Source: Halichoerus grypus (Eukaryota; Chordata; Mammalia; Carnivora; Phocidae). From it: 64,000 nucleotides of DNA. Made by a program: the position numbers and the translations under genes. The notes beneath the pieces were generated by a model that ran no database searches, was not told the origin of the DNA, and saw only the letters and a list, made by a program, of their open reading frames with translations. Position 1 is the stretch's first letter, and every line of letters starts with the position of its first letter. The stretch spans positions 50,537,688 to 50,601,687 of the forward strand of contig NC_135725.1 in the NCBI RefSeq assembly GCF_964656455.1. Direction: 5' to 3'. Below are positions 1-11,049 of the stretch, piece after piece.

Positions 1-74
1 CCTCCCCTCTGCTTCTCAACCCCTTGGCAAAGGCTCTCTCAATAAAATAAAATAAAATAAATAAAATAAAATAG
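1..74 (+). mobile_element. 3' tail of a SINEC element, cut by the window edge
   Basis: The window opens in a CT-rich stretch ending CTCTCTCAATAAAATAAAAT, followed by an extended AAAAT-type A-rich tail. This is the usual 3' end of a carnivore tRNA-Lys SINE in sense orientation. Its tRNA-derived head lies outside the window. Confidence 0.7.
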
Positions 75-411
75 TCTGAATCAGAGGAGAAACCACTATG
101 GCTTCTGGAAGGTGTGGAATAGCTGGGCCTTCCCATAACCCTAAGAGGCTACCTAAGCACATTCTCTAAATAATTCTGTGACACACAACACGATATGATG
201 GAAAGAGTTCTGAACTTAGAACATGTTTCCAATGCCAGGTCTCACCCTGATCCTCTTTGTGAATATTGGCAAGTCTCTATGCACTCCACTCTTGGTTTCC
301 TGGCCTACAAAATGAAAGATGATGTATTTACATTATAAATGTGGAACGAGCATGCAAATATGTAATACTTGGAAAATACCTTAGCATCATCTGCATTTAA
401 AACTAGTAAAG

Positions 412-602
412 GGGCGCCTGGGTGGCTCAGTCAGTTAAGCGTCTGCCTTCAGCTCAGGTCATGATTCCAGGGTCCTGGGATCAAGTCCCGGGTCAGGCTC
501 CCTGCTCAGCAGCGAGTCTGCTTCTCCTTCTGCCCCTCTCCCCCACTTGTGCTCTCTCTCTCTCTCAATTTAATAAAATCTTTTAAAAAAAAAAGGAAAA
601 AA
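412..602 (+). mobile_element. SINEC (tRNA-Lys-derived) SINE, full length
   Basis: It starts GGGCGCCTGGGTGGCTCAGT, has the A/B-box-bearing tRNA-like head, a CT-rich middle and an A-rich tail after AATAAAATCTTTT. Flanking copies AAAACTAGTAAAG (399-411) and AAAACCTAGTAAAG (603-616) form a target-site duplication with one inserted base. It is non-autonomous and presumably moved by L1 machinery. Confidence 0.93.
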
Positions 603-729
603 AAAACCTAGTAAAGTGTTTTTGTGCCCCCCTTTCCTATCTTTTCATCTCTTGTTTGTGGTCCTTTAGTATCCTCTGGCATTTTCTATCCTGCAGTGAA
701 TTATAATTCTCCGTTGATTTGTTGTCTAC

Positions 730-890
730 TTCCTTTTACAACTTCTCTGTAGACAAGGACATTTTATTCATCTTTATATCCCACATGTTCAATACAGAGC
801 CTGATATATAGTAGATGGTCAATAAATGTTTGAAAATGAAAGAGTATGTATAAGCATATAGATACTAAGTGAATGAATAAATGAATGAGT
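730..890 (+). mobile_element. L2 LINE 3'-end fragment
   Basis: The segment around 765-870 (TTTATATCCCACATG, then GGTCAATAAATGTTTGAAAA and an AATGAATAAATGAATGAG tail) follows the 3' end of LINE-2. It is diverged, as expected for a family inactive since early mammals. Boundaries are approximate. Confidence 0.6.
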
Positions 891-1289
891 TGTGGAATTA
901 ATAATTGTCAACAAAATTTTCTGTTAAATTGTTGAAGTCAAAGGGTCATTGACTCCTCTCCTCTGTGAAACTGTTTTGAAGCCAGACATTTAACTGATGT
1001 AGAGCAAAGAATGAAAATCAGCACTCTCTAGCTCTTGTCTCAAATTTCCTTCGTGGTAAGAATTACTTGAGTATTTATTAAACATACAGCTTTCCAGACA
1101 TTTGTCTTGAAGATTACAGTTTTTCACCTTGGAATATCCTTAAGGAATTTGTATTTCTAGCAAGCACTCCTGGGCAATATATAACATGATGGAAATTTGG
1201 TAAATAGTGACCTGGATGAAAGGTAGTAACAGTTAACAGCAAACTTTATGTTGCACATAATAGGTTTAGATTATTTTACCCTTTTAATT

Positions 1290-1495
1290 TCCTTCATTAA
1301 TTCATACATATTGATTCATTTAATCTTCACAACAACCCTAACAAGAAATTATTATTATCTCTAGTTCACAGATGAATAAAACTGGGGTACTGACCAGTTA
1401 AGTAACTTACCCCAGGCACAGAGCTACACATCGAAAAGCTGGGATTTGAAATTTGACCATCTGATTTCTGAGTCTGTACTCTTAATTATTCTTCA
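1290..1495 (-). mobile_element. MIR SINE fragment, antisense
   Basis: It reads TTTAATCTTCACAACAACCC, then a TTATTATTATC block, CACAGATGAATAAAACTGGG and AAGTAACTTACCCCAGGCAC. This is the reverse complement of the MIR core and 3' half. Many point changes fit an old insertion. Confidence 0.8.
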
Positions 1496-1599
1496 TCGCT
1501 TCTGTCCTAGCAATGCAAACCTCGTATTTGTACAGTGCTACACAATTTAAAATATGTTATTTTAACTACTGTTGAGAGCAAGTGATGCTCACAAAGATC

Positions 1600-1680
1600 C
1601 ATTAAGAGAATTTCCAGAGTAAGCACAACTTTAGGGTTTGGATTTTGTAGCACATATGGGAGAGCATCATGTAGTTACCA
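1600..1680 (+). repeat. Copy 1 of a dispersed direct-repeat pair
   Basis: The block around 1617-1670 (AGCACAACTTTAGGGTTTGG, then ATTTTGTAGCACAT) resembles a second block at 3216-3270 in the same orientation, at roughly 80% identity by eye. I do not recognise the family. It may be an unnamed old repeat or an ancient local duplication. Confidence 0.4.
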
Positions 1681-1689
1681 GACTTTTTG

Positions 1690-2170
1690 GAAAACTACTA
1701 TATTAGTGTTCTATTACTGCTGTAACAAATTACCACAAACTTAGTGGCTAAAAAGCACTGGAAAATGTATAATATTACAGTCCTGGAGATCATAATTCTA
1801 AAATGAGTCTTATAACCCTATAGTCAAGGTGTCAGCACAGCTAATTCCCTCTGGAGGCTGTAGGGGAGAATCCATTTCTTGCCTCGTCCAGATTCTAGAG
1901 GCAGCTAGCGTAACTTGTCTTGTAGCTGCTGCGCTTTAATTACAGATTAATCTCTAAATCTATTGTCATATTGCTTTCTCCTCTTTGGCTCCTCCTTCTT
2001 CCCTCTTATAAGAACCCTCGTGATTGCACCAGATCAACTAGGCAATCCAGAATAATTGTCCCCGTTTCAAAATCCTTAAATAACATTTACAAAGTGCTTT
2101 TTCCATGTAAGGTGATATATTCATGGGTTCTGGGACTTGGATATTTTTGGTGGTCTTTTTCAGCCTAGCA
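1690..2170 (-). mobile_element. MLT1-like MaLR LTR, antisense
   Basis: The left end has ATTAGTGTTCTATTACTGCT followed by GTAACAAATTACCACAAACT. Further in come GTCAAGGTGTCAGCACAG, CCCTCTGGAGGCTGTAGGGG and CTTATAAGAACCCTCGTGAT. This order matches the reverse complement of MLT1-type LTRs. The right end near CTTTTTCAGCCTAGCACACC is the LTR 5' side. It appears solitary, with no internal retroviral genes nearby. The exact subfamily cannot be set by eye. Confidence 0.75.
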
Positions 2171-3400
2171 CACCAAGAATAACCTGAGAGGCTACCATGA
2201 AAAAAAAATAATAATTATAATAAAATAAAAAATAAAAAATTTCTTAATCTAGATGTCACTGAGCCTCCTGCTACACTGTATACGTCAATCAAAGAATGGT
2301 GGTTGGATGAAACACTTTTAAAATGTCTTGTCTAGAATACTTGGGGGGAATAAAAGCATAATTTTTGATTTGATCAAGAAACCATCCCCGTAAATACCCA
2401 TGAAGAACATTAACACCCAACTAATACCAGTCAGCAACAGTTTTTTTCTTTCTTATACAGTAACCGTCCTGTTATCCCAAGGTCAAATTATCTGGGAACT
2501 GGGTACTCAATGCTGAATCGAACTAATTTTGGAAGCCTAAATCAAACTAATCAAACTAAATTTCAAACCTAAATCAAACTAATTTTCACATTTCAAAAGA
2601 GTCCACTGGGACTTTACATACAAACTCAGAAGAAATCACCCAAAATTTAAAGTCATAAAGAATTTACTTAGCAAGGTTTTACAAGTACAAATCAGGTCCA
2701 GTTGAAAGATTCTACCTTCTGAGACAGAAGTGTTCGTATAACACAGAGAAAATTCCGTAGAGGGCTTCCCTGTATCTTAATGATGACTGTTCCTCTCTTG
2801 TTGAAAATGCTTCAACAACGAGTTTTAGGAAAAGACTAAACAATAAGGGAGTTGCTAGAGGTCACAAAGGACTAAAATCTGTAATAATTTGCAAGTCTCT
2901 ATCAGATAATAGGAAAAAAGATGTTGACTGAAACCATTTCATTTCAAATGATCTCAGTGATATTGATGAAATTGGGAGCATGCCAAATAGAAACATGTTT
3001 TCTTATTAATTCCTAAATTGCTTCTCTCATTTTTGCAAATTTAAGTTAATGCAGTAACAAGAAGAAAAAGGTTACTTAAAGTAGAAACAGATATGAATTG
3101 GCTAACCAGAGGCAGGCTGCTAAATACCAGTCATGTTTGGACTAATTTTTCTAGGCTTTGTTCATATTTTATAAAGCCAAGAAAAAAGTGTTGAATTTTC
3201 CTATTACAAAGATCAGAATAAGCACCACTTTAGGTTTTGGATTTTGCAGTGCATGATGGGACAGCACTGAACATCCTCTGGATGACTTGAGAGCAGTGAA
3301 ATTAAGTTGTTTGCAAAGCTGTCTTTTAGATCAAGGCAAATGAAGTGATCTGAAACTAATGGAAGCTTGGCTTAGGTCCTGGAACATTACTCTGAATGGC
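2171..3400. other. No gene or repeat recognised
   Basis: AT-rich sequence with an A/T-rich low-complexity patch at about 2199-2240 (probably a decayed A-tail). A direct triplication-like run of AATCAAACTAA motifs lies at about 2538-2582. No open frame of interest. Confidence 0.5.
3205..3275 (+). repeat. Copy 2 of a dispersed direct-repeat pair
   Basis: AGCACCACTTTAGGTTTTGG, then ATTTTGCAGTGCATGATGGG, mirrors the block at 1617-1670. Both copies are preceded at slightly different distances by ACAAAGATC. The family is not recognised. Confidence 0.4.
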
Positions 3401-3404
3401 TTAA

Positions 3405-3500
3405 AGGTATCACTTGAAGCAAATCACTTAATATTTTGTACTTGAATCTCTCCATTTGTGCAAGACAGATATTATATACCTGCTATCTCTCTACCTTCCA
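3405..3500 (+). mobile_element. Possible MIR fragment
   Basis: AAGCAAATCACTTAATATTT followed by ATCTCTCCATTTGTGCAAGA and a GATATTATATACC end resembles the MIR 3' core in sense orientation. It is short and diverged, so the call is tentative. Confidence 0.4.
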
Positions 3501-4629
3501 AGAATACTTTAGAGACTTGTAAGGTTTCTTTTTATTTTTAAGGCATTCCAAAAGAAAATTGAACACATAGGAAATAAGTATAATCTCTTCATGTCATATT
3601 CAACATAAATTAAAAATATTTTTACCTGTATGTTGACTAATATCTTTCTGAGGAATTTATATTAAAGAATTATCAAAAAGATAGAACACGCCATAGCCAA
3701 AGAACAAAGATGTTCTTTTATGTATCATATATAATAAATACATGAAAGCAATTAAACTGTCCAGCTGTTGACATTTGATTAAACAAATAATAGAAATGTG
3801 TTTGATGAACACTTTGATTATAAGTAATGATAATGAAATCTGTGTGTTACCATTGAAAATTACATAATATCCCATGAAGTAAAAATGAAACTTTTTTATT
3901 AATATCCAAATTATGTTTCCCATATGGATGAATACTGAATAAACTATGCAGAATTCAAAATGAATGATGTGTTTGGACAGAGATCTGAGTGATTTTTATT
4001 TTTTTATTCATCGATTTATCATATTTCTTAAGTATCCTATAATGTTATATAGCCTTTAAACTTCTTAAATATTTAAGATTTTAAAATGAAAGAAATAAAA
4101 ACTCATGTGGGAACATGCTAGGATGTTTCCCAAATTTTTGCTCTTGCTGTCCTGTTTTTTCTCTTTTCCATTCCCTAGACTCAGCCAATACCACTGTCTT
4201 CACTGGAGGCTTCTCTGTAACTCACGGGACTGTTTAAAGGTTTATCATTCACAGAGTTCTGATAGTGAAAGAACTCTATAGAGACCTGCAGGCTCTGTCT
4301 AGCTGTCTCCTTTCCTGGCTGCCTTTGGGTCATCCACACCACTGGCTGTAAAATGCCAACAAGAAAATTAATGGAGCATCCCCCTATATCCTGATTCCTT
4401 CCTAAGGGAGCCTGCCTCTGGGGAGCCACTAAAAGGGCAGGGAAAATGTGCAGAAATCTCATGGGAATGGAAAGACATGAAGACAGCTGGTGGATTTGAC
4501 AAACCATGTCCCTGAAAAAGCCTGTCATTCAGAAATAATGTGACCCTATTCCCTATGACTATGTATTTTAGTAGACCGAAAGTGGAGGGAGCCTCTCACT
4601 CTGTGAAGGCAGCTATTTTAAAAAGAGTG
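3501..4629. other. No gene or repeat recognised
   Basis: AT-rich until about 4130, then more balanced. A pyrimidine run ending CCCTAG near 4175 looks like a splice acceptor, but no plausible exon follows because all + frames close quickly. Confidence 0.5.
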
Positions 4630-4790
4630 AACTGGGCGTTGTGCTCAGAACTCTGTCTGCATGCATGATCTCATTGAATTCTCACAACAACCCAAGAGAC
4701 AGAAAACATAATCCACATGTAACACTAAGGAAAATGGGGACCTAAAAGAGCTAATAACTTTCCCAGTGGCACAGTCTTGAGAGTGTCTCA
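4630..4790 (-). mobile_element. MIR SINE fragment, antisense
   Basis: GATCTCATTGAATTCTCACA, then ACAACCCAAGAGACAG, GGAAAATGGGGACCTAAAAG and AACTTTCCCAGTGGCACAG follow the reverse complement of MIR from its 3' end to its core. Confidence 0.7.
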
Positions 4791-5299
4791 AGCTTCTACA
4801 ATTTCGATCAGTCTCAGAAGACAGCATAACCAGGACTATGCAGAGAATGCAGCAAAAGAAAACACCGTTTTCCTCCATATCAAGGGATCCACATCATGCC
4901 ACTGGAGCAATAATGGCAATGATTCAGTGGCCCGGGGCCTCCACATTAGCTGCTTCTGTCAATGAGATAACCTTTAAGAAATCAAGTTTTCCTAACTAAC
5001 GAATGTTGACAGCTCATTTGCTTCTTCAAACACCTCAGATAACATTCCTGAGGTGAGAGAAAGCATATCATGTGTAAGACCTCACCTCTGGATATTTTAT
5101 TGTGTGATGTCGTGTCTTAGAGTATGTGTGAGCAGTAAATGTTCACAATGATAAGTTTCGTCTATAACTTAGTGTCTCATATGTATTCTTGATTTTCACG
5201 TGCCTTCTCAAAGGCACATGCAGTTCATTTTTTATTTCAATTTCTGGATACTCATGTTCTTTTAGCATCTTTTACCATCTAGGCCAGACCACTGTGATG

Positions 5300-5480
5300 A
5301 GGTAGGAGAATTTAGGTAGGGGCTAACTATGCCAAACATGGTTCTGGACACATATTTTTTCAGTCTTTATAGAAAGGTAATGTTATTTCCATTTGTACCT
5401 TTGGAAAGACTGAGGTTTAGTAATTTACCCAATAAGATCTCTTACTAGTAAATTGGTAGAGCCAAGACTATATCCCTCAT
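5300..5480 (-). mobile_element. MIR SINE fragment, antisense
   Basis: CTATGCCAAACATGGTTCTG, then TTATTTCCATTTGTACC, GAAAGACTGAGGTTTAG and TAATTTACCCAATAAGATC are arranged as in an antisense MIR. Old and diverged. Confidence 0.65.
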
Positions 5481-5544
5481 ATCCTCAAATACCTCATGCA
5501 CAATAATATTGCCCAGATCTCACTTCCCTTGCTGGTCTTGATAT

Positions 5545-6300
5545 GGTGCGTGGGTTCTTAGCTGTAAGCAACAGAAACTGACTCTGATCACTTAAACTTA
5601 TTTTTTAAATTTTATTTTATTATGTTATGTTAATCACCATACATTACATCATTAGTTTTTGATGTGGTGTTCCATGATTCATTGTTTGCATATAACACCC
5701 AGTGCTCCATGCAATACGTGCCCTCTTTAATACCCATCACCGGGCTAACCCATCCCCCCACCCCTCTCTCCTCTAGAACCCTCAGTTTGTTTCTCAGAGT
5801 CCATAGTCTCTCATGGTTCATCTCCCCTCCAATTCCCCCCCCCTTCATTTTAAAGGACATTAGATAACTCAAAGAATCACTAGTAAAGCAGTAGACTGAG
5901 ACATGGAAAAACAGTTGAAACAAGAACCACTCCTAAGACCATAGCCATAATCAGGCCACAGAACTAGGCTATTGCTGCCACCATAATCCACTTGATGCCA
6001 TAGCTTGAACCTCCCCTATCACCACTGGCACCAGCTAAACACCAGATACTGCCTTTGTCCTTGGTCATTACTGCCCTGGAAACTCGGGGAGTTGCCTCTT
6101 CCACTGCAGCCTTCCACCAACATGGGTTCTTCAGTGCCTCTCTTTCTTTGCCTGCCATTTCCTAATTCACAAAGTGGGGCTGGGGGTTGTCTGATTAGTT
6201 GAGCTTATGTCCCATACCTATACTCTAATCACAAGACGTACTGCCATATTGAGTTTCTGATTTTCTCAGCTTCTATCATCATAGGTAGACTGTCACTACC
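5545..6300 (-). mobile_element. Possible old LTR fragment split by an L1 3' end
   Basis: GCTGTAAGCAACAGAAACTG at 5560-5580 is the reverse complement of an end common to several MaLR/ERVL-like LTRs (compare the sense version at about 11290-11345). A region of medium GC continues beyond the inserted L1 end, from about 5850 to 6300. Family and right boundary are uncertain. Confidence 0.35.
5600..5850 (-). mobile_element. 5'-truncated L1, 3' UTR only
   Basis: Read on the minus strand this is the carnivore L1 3' end. It holds a G-rich stretch (C-rich here, 5753-5765 and 5838-5844), the ACACCCAGTGCTCCATGCAA region and a TATTATGTTATGTTAATCAC terminus next to a T-rich tail at the left. The same sequence ends the full-length L1 at 50581 and the fragment at 20115. 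It is about 250 bp long, so it comprises only the 3' UTR. Confidence 0.9.
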
Positions 6301-6720
6301 TTTCACCAAACTCAAAAATGCTATCGTTACCAGCCCTCCCACTGTCCCTGATAAAAGTCAGCTTTACATCTCAGTTTGTTTCTCATTCTTTTGGCTCCAG
6401 AATTTGAAAGTTTCCTGTTAAAATATAAAGAGGATCGCCTAAAGAGGATAACACATTGCTATCAATAGGCCAGGTCCTTAGATCCTTCTAGTTTATATGA
6501 TTATCTCAAGCTTAAATCAAAGTTCTAAGGACATGGGATATTTGAAAAAAGGCTAATTTAGTTTCAAGGGTAGGAAAAGAGGACAGGAAGAGAAGAATTA
6601 CTAGAGGAACGTAAAGCTGTTTTTGTTGTTCAATTGTTTGTTTTGCAGATGTGGAAAGTAAAGATGGGAGAGTGACTGAAAGGGACAAATGCAAATGTGT
6701 ATAGAAAGTCACCTAAACAA
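6301..6720. other. No gene or repeat recognised
   Basis: No recognisable repeat, and only short chance open frames on either strand. Confidence 0.5.
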
Positions 6721-6724
6721 CAGA

Positions 6725-6870
6725 TGGGCATTCATTCATTCATTCATTAATCATTCATTTATTCTTGGAGGCACCAAATATTTTGGAGTGACTGTGCTGC
6801 CAGGCACAGCGCTAAGTCCTGGGGATACGAAAATGTGTAAACCCTACTCACTGTCTCCATGTTTGTTTCT
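6725..6870 (-). mobile_element. L2 LINE 3'-end fragment, antisense
   Basis: A CATTCATTCATTCATTCATT run leads into GCCAGGCACAGCGCTAAGTC and CTGGGGATACGAAAATG. This is the reverse complement of the LINE-2 3' terminus. Confidence 0.75.
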
Positions 6871-7104
6871 TCATGTATCAGGTGCTCAGTACTCGCACCT
6901 ATTTCCCTGTCAGGAGCTAATTCTCAGCAAACCAAACTTGTCCATTTTCTTCTAAAATATCTACCTGGCATGAAATGAAACTAAATTGCACTGGTTCAGT
7001 CTGTGTTTAATATTCTGAAATCATAATTTGAGCCATAAATTCTGCTCCTTTCAAGTGATTGCTGTCTGGGGATTCTCATTGCAGCCTTGAGTTGGGGAGC
7101 ACTC

Positions 7105-7265
7105 GGATCCTTTCCTGGCTGTCACTGGCTTGTTTAAGTGACCCTGAGCAAATGAGTTAAGCATCTGTGGGACTCGGTTTCTTCATCTCTGAAAGACAGA
7201 TAAAAATACCAGCCACCTGTTGTGAAGATCAGGGAGCTAATATGTCTCAGAAGCTTTCAAATCTC
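7105..7265 (+). mobile_element. MIR SINE fragment
   Basis: AAGTGACCCTGAGCAAATGA, then TTAAGCATCTGTGGGACTCG, GTTTCTTCATCTCTGAAAG and TTGTGAAGATCAGGGAGCTA follow the MIR core and 3' part in sense orientation. Confidence 0.75.
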
Positions 7266-7379
7266 TGGTTCTAAGCCTTTTGCTATCTACGTATTAAGAA
7301 CAAAGACAAGTCCTCATTGCTTTCACCCAAATGCTGCATTCAAAGGAATAAAAAAATACAGTATTTGAGTTCTACAAGA

Positions 7380-7920
7380 CTTGAAGGTTATTTTGTGTTA
7401 GTTTGAATTTCAAACTGTTTTTCTGTGTTGTACTCTTGGCACTGCCATTTTTTAAGTACAGCACTTCATTTGCATAGTAATTACAAAGTTTAACAAATAG
7501 CATTAATGTCTGAAAGAAAGAGGTACACTCCATTTAAATTACTGACAGTATTACATTACACATTTTTAACCGCAATTTCAAAAAAAAAAAAAAAAAAAGG
7601 AAAGCTATTCCATCATAATGTGCTGTAAAGATTCCCAGAGCTCAGCAATATTTGTGCTTTAAGAAGGTAAAATCTCTTCCTGTGCTCTTTAGTGACTTCT
7701 AAAACCCTATTCATAAATACTGATTAGGCACTATTTCACTATAGGACACAGTGCTGTTGGCACAAGTCCCTACTCGGAGCCAAATTAGAAATGTTAGTAT
7801 AGTAAATTAGGCCAAATGTCTTAGTTGTACTGTACATGAAAGATCATCTTTAATAAATAGATGCTAATGTAGCACTTGGATCACTTATAACTGTAAATGT
7901 CAACCCTTGGTCTTACTTCC
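7380..7920. other. Repeat-free block, possible conserved non-coding element
   Basis: I recognise no interspersed repeat here apart from an A run at 7580-7598. The sequence has homeodomain-like ATTA/TAAT cores and an octamer-like ATTTGCAT at 7468-7475. It may be under constraint, but this rests only on the absence of repeats and on its general look. Confidence 0.3.
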
Positions 7921-8640
7921 AGGAAGTTTAAAAAAAAAAAAAAGAATGTGTGCTATTTAAATGCAAAAAGAATAATAAAGAGCAAACGTAATATCATTTG
8001 TTTCCTGAAATAATGGTGAATTTGAACAGAAGCACACTGCTGCTTAATAGTAGTTTAAGGGAAAGGGAGAGGAAAAAAAGAAAGACAAGGTCTTTAATTC
8101 TTCCTACTTATGTCTCTGTAGTATTTGTTTTGCTTTGTTTTTGTCTAGCCCTGTTCCTTTGGGCATTCTATGCTATGTATTTGTAACTAGTTTCCTTTTC
8201 TCCTCAATTGTTTGTCCATACTTCCTTTGAACAAACTTAGTTCCTGCAGAAATAAAGCATCCTTGGAGAATGATTCCTGACTTACCATCCTACCGCTCCA
8301 CTCACATGCTTTTAAATCAAGCCAAGGTGTGTGCACACACACACATACACACCCCACAAACTCATGGGCAAACTGGACATAAAGAAATTTAGTGTGGAAA
8401 ACTTAGGGGGGTCAAATTATTATGGTGTTATTTTTGTGTTTGGCCAAAGATAAAACAACTTACTTTTAATCATAAAACTTACCTTTGAAGAACATACAAG
8501 AATTTCAAAGAAAAAGAGACTGTGTGCAGATTATATGAAATATATATTAAGAAATTCAACCTGGTTTGGTAGCCTATCCAAATATCTTAATCTACCTATG
8601 TATCATCCTAGAGGTTTGGCTGGTTCAGTTTTCTGACTTG
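7921..8640. other. No gene or repeat recognised
   Basis: Contains a short A run (7930-7943), a purine-rich patch (about 8057-8090) and a short CA repeat (8331-8352). Nothing codes. Confidence 0.5.
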
Positions 8641-8875
8641 AGACAGTAGAGTATAATAACAGAGACACTACTTATTCCTGATTTCCAGCCAGGTGCTAGC
8701 AACTAGTCAGACCTTGACAGGTCATTTAAATTTCTCAAGTCTCAGTTTCTTCCTCTGTCAACTAGTGAGAAGAGCACCTATCTCATAGATTCATTGATCT
8801 CATAGATTGAAGGACTCAGTGCAGTTTCTGACGTATAAAAGGAGCCCAATAAACAGATGACATTGGCAATCACTA
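8640..8875 (+). mobile_element. MIR SINE, nearly complete core
   Basis: It contains CAGACCTTGACAGGTCATTT, AAATTTCTCAAGTCTCAGTT, TCTTCCTCTGTCAACTAGTG, GCACCTATCTCATAGATTCA and AGGAGCCCAATAAAC, the order of the MIR consensus. A short duplication of TCATAGATT lies inside it. Confidence 0.8.
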
Positions 8876-9389
8876 TTTCTAAATGGAGTCGTTTTGAATC
8901 TTAGTCCTTAAGGATTTGATATTTTATTCATAGCTTTAAGCTGACACACAGAGCTCTTTTTTGATGACTGATCCCTGTCTTCAGGAAAAGTTATGTCTTG
9001 TTTTTGGTATATCCTTAGTGTTCATATTCTACACATATAAGAGATGTTTTTGTTTTTGTGCTCTGTCATTGACCTATACTCTGAAACCTTTAGGAAAGTA
9101 TTACATTTTTTGCAATCTTTATTTTCTAGAACTTGCTACTGTAGTAGTAGTTGCCATTGTAAAAATCATGATATTTTCATTTAAAATAAAATAATTTGTG
9201 TTATAATTTTATCCTTAGAGTCAAAATTATATGGTTTATCATGGGAAGACATCTACAATAGACATTTAAAGCCTTAGGCTGAAGAAACTCTTCTGCTCTA
9301 TGCATCCAATTATAGCCTTATCTTGGGTAAACTCCAAGAGGAGCCTCATACAGTCTTCATTACAATAACTGTCTTAGTGATAATTTTGT
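8876..9389. other. No gene or repeat recognised
   Basis: AT-rich, with no repeat family identified. Short open frames here are of the length expected by chance. Confidence 0.5.
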
Positions 9390-9575
9390 GATTTTTTGAT
9401 CCCCTACTCTGTGCCAGGGATGATTCTATGTCCTCCAAAAGACTTCTAATCTTTACCACAGCCATTCAATAAAATAATTATATTCCCATTTTAATATTAG
9501 TAAAGGAGAACTCCCTAAGTTTACATAACTCACAAGGTCACATGGATAATACGAACCTAGGCCTTTGTCTCTGAT
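9390..9575 (-). mobile_element. MIR SINE fragment, antisense
   Basis: CCCTACTCTGTGCCAGGGAT, then TTATATTCCCATTTTAATAT, CATAACTCACAAGGTCACAT and GAACCTAGGCCTTTGTCTCT follow an antisense MIR. Confidence 0.75.
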
Positions 9576-9741
9576 TCTATTTTATTGTACCGTTCTATGT
9601 TCTAACATTAAAATTATAGAGATGATTTGCTCAGTAATATTGATTGTTCAGGTAGAACATATCCTTCAGTGTGAAAGAAATATAGTTCCTCCTAATTCAG
9701 AGGCTATTTCTAAATGCATAAATTTTTGTTGTTGTTGTTTT

Positions 9742-9943
9742 GGGGCGTACTGTAGTCAGTTAAGCGTCCAACTCTTGGTTTTTGCTCAGGTCATGATCTC
9801 AGGGTCATGGGATGGAGCCCTGTGTTAGGCTCCGTGCTCAGTGGGGAGTCTGCTTAAGTTTCTCTCTTCCTCTCTCTCTGCCCCTCTCCCCATGCTTGCG
9901 CTTTTCCTCTCTCTCTCTCAACTAAATAAATAAATCTTTAAAA
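9742..9943 (+). mobile_element. SINEC SINE, older subfamily, deletion in head
   Basis: The head GGGGCG is joined to TACTGTAGTCAGTTAAGCGT, so part of the usual GCCTGGGTGGCTCAGT box A region is lost or altered. The body (AACTCTTGGTTTTTGCTCAG, GGTCATGATCTCAGGGTCAT) is of the older CTCTTGGTTT type. The tail is ACTAAATAAATAAATCTTTA. Both flanks hold an AATTTTTGTTGTTGTTG-type run (9721-9740 and about 9944-9962), which is the target duplication. Confidence 0.9.
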
Positions 9944-9965
9944 TTTTTTGTTGTTGTTGTTTTTT

Positions 9966-11040
9966 AAGTGTCCTTTATAGGCAATACGAATCTGAAAAAG
10001 AATGGATTGGCTGTTTCATGATTCAGTTCCAAGAAATAATAATACCAGAAAGATTCTCTAGGTGAATTGAGTTAAGGGATCCTAAAGAAGTTCACAGGAC
10101 ATGAAAGTTAGGTGGAATCTGGTATTATCTTGAGCTGTGGGTTCAGGACAAGTAAGGCAGCAACAGGTAACCATGTGGGCTAGAAGAATGTGTGACATAT
10201 TATAGGTCCTGGGTGGAAGCCATAGAATGGTATATGACTGAACTTGCATGAGAATAGTTCAAAAACAAGCAAGTTAGCCTTGGGCAGGATCAGTGCTAAG
10301 GACAAAGTCCATTCTTAGTGAGAGGATCAAGGACTTGATGTTACTAATACCAGTACTGATGCCAACATCAGTATTAGGTTTTATGGTGGCTCAAATGGGA
10401 GGAATCGTTGGACACTGAGGTACTGTTTTGAATTTATGCAAGGGCTTGGGGAGGACAGGGCTTTCAATTAGATAGCATTATTTAGTTTTCCACAATGGGA
10501 CAAGATAAAATTATATAAATGTTATAGATTAAACATTAATTTGGAAGTAGGATGTGGTGGGTTCTAAGCAAAATTGATCACAAATAGATAGCACAATATT
10601 AATCTAACCTATGTGAGCTTCAAAAGAACATTGTAATAAATAGAAGTATCATTTATGAAGGAATTAGAGATTTTGAAAGGTGCTGTTATGTAATATCAAT
10701 ATTATTTGTTTGATAAATTTCTGCAAAGGCCTTAAATTGAATATTTACACATCTCTAAGAGCAAAGAGTATTCAATGAGTGTTCAACCACAAAAAGAAAT
10801 GAATACTCCTATAAGCTTAATAAGCACTGTTGATTGCTTAATTAATGTTAATTGTTCATACATTCATCATTCAATTCTTTTAAGAACATAAATTTTCTCA
10901 GGTTTTTATCTCATCTCCATCTCCATGGAATATGCTGATCAAATGGATTATGACATTCCCTTTGGTCCAGGGACAAGCTTGTGAAGGAATGGATTTGTTT
11001 TCCAGGCTAGAGGAGGAGGGTATTATTTTTAATACCCTTT
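9966..11040. other. No gene or repeat recognised
   Basis: About 1.1 kb of AT-rich DNA without an identifiable repeat or plausible exon. Some of it may be repeats too old to identify by eye. Confidence 0.45.
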
Positions 11041-11049
11041 AAATATACT

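Noticed and set aside
412..602. Functional tRNA gene suggested by box A/B-like sequence
   Set aside because: The head belongs to a tRNA-derived SINE with a CT tract and A-tail, and it is flanked by a target duplication.
4181..4528. Minus-strand frame of 115 codons and a nearby acceptor-like CCCTAG on +
   Set aside because: No homology recognised, the strands disagree, and the + frames after the acceptor-like site close quickly.
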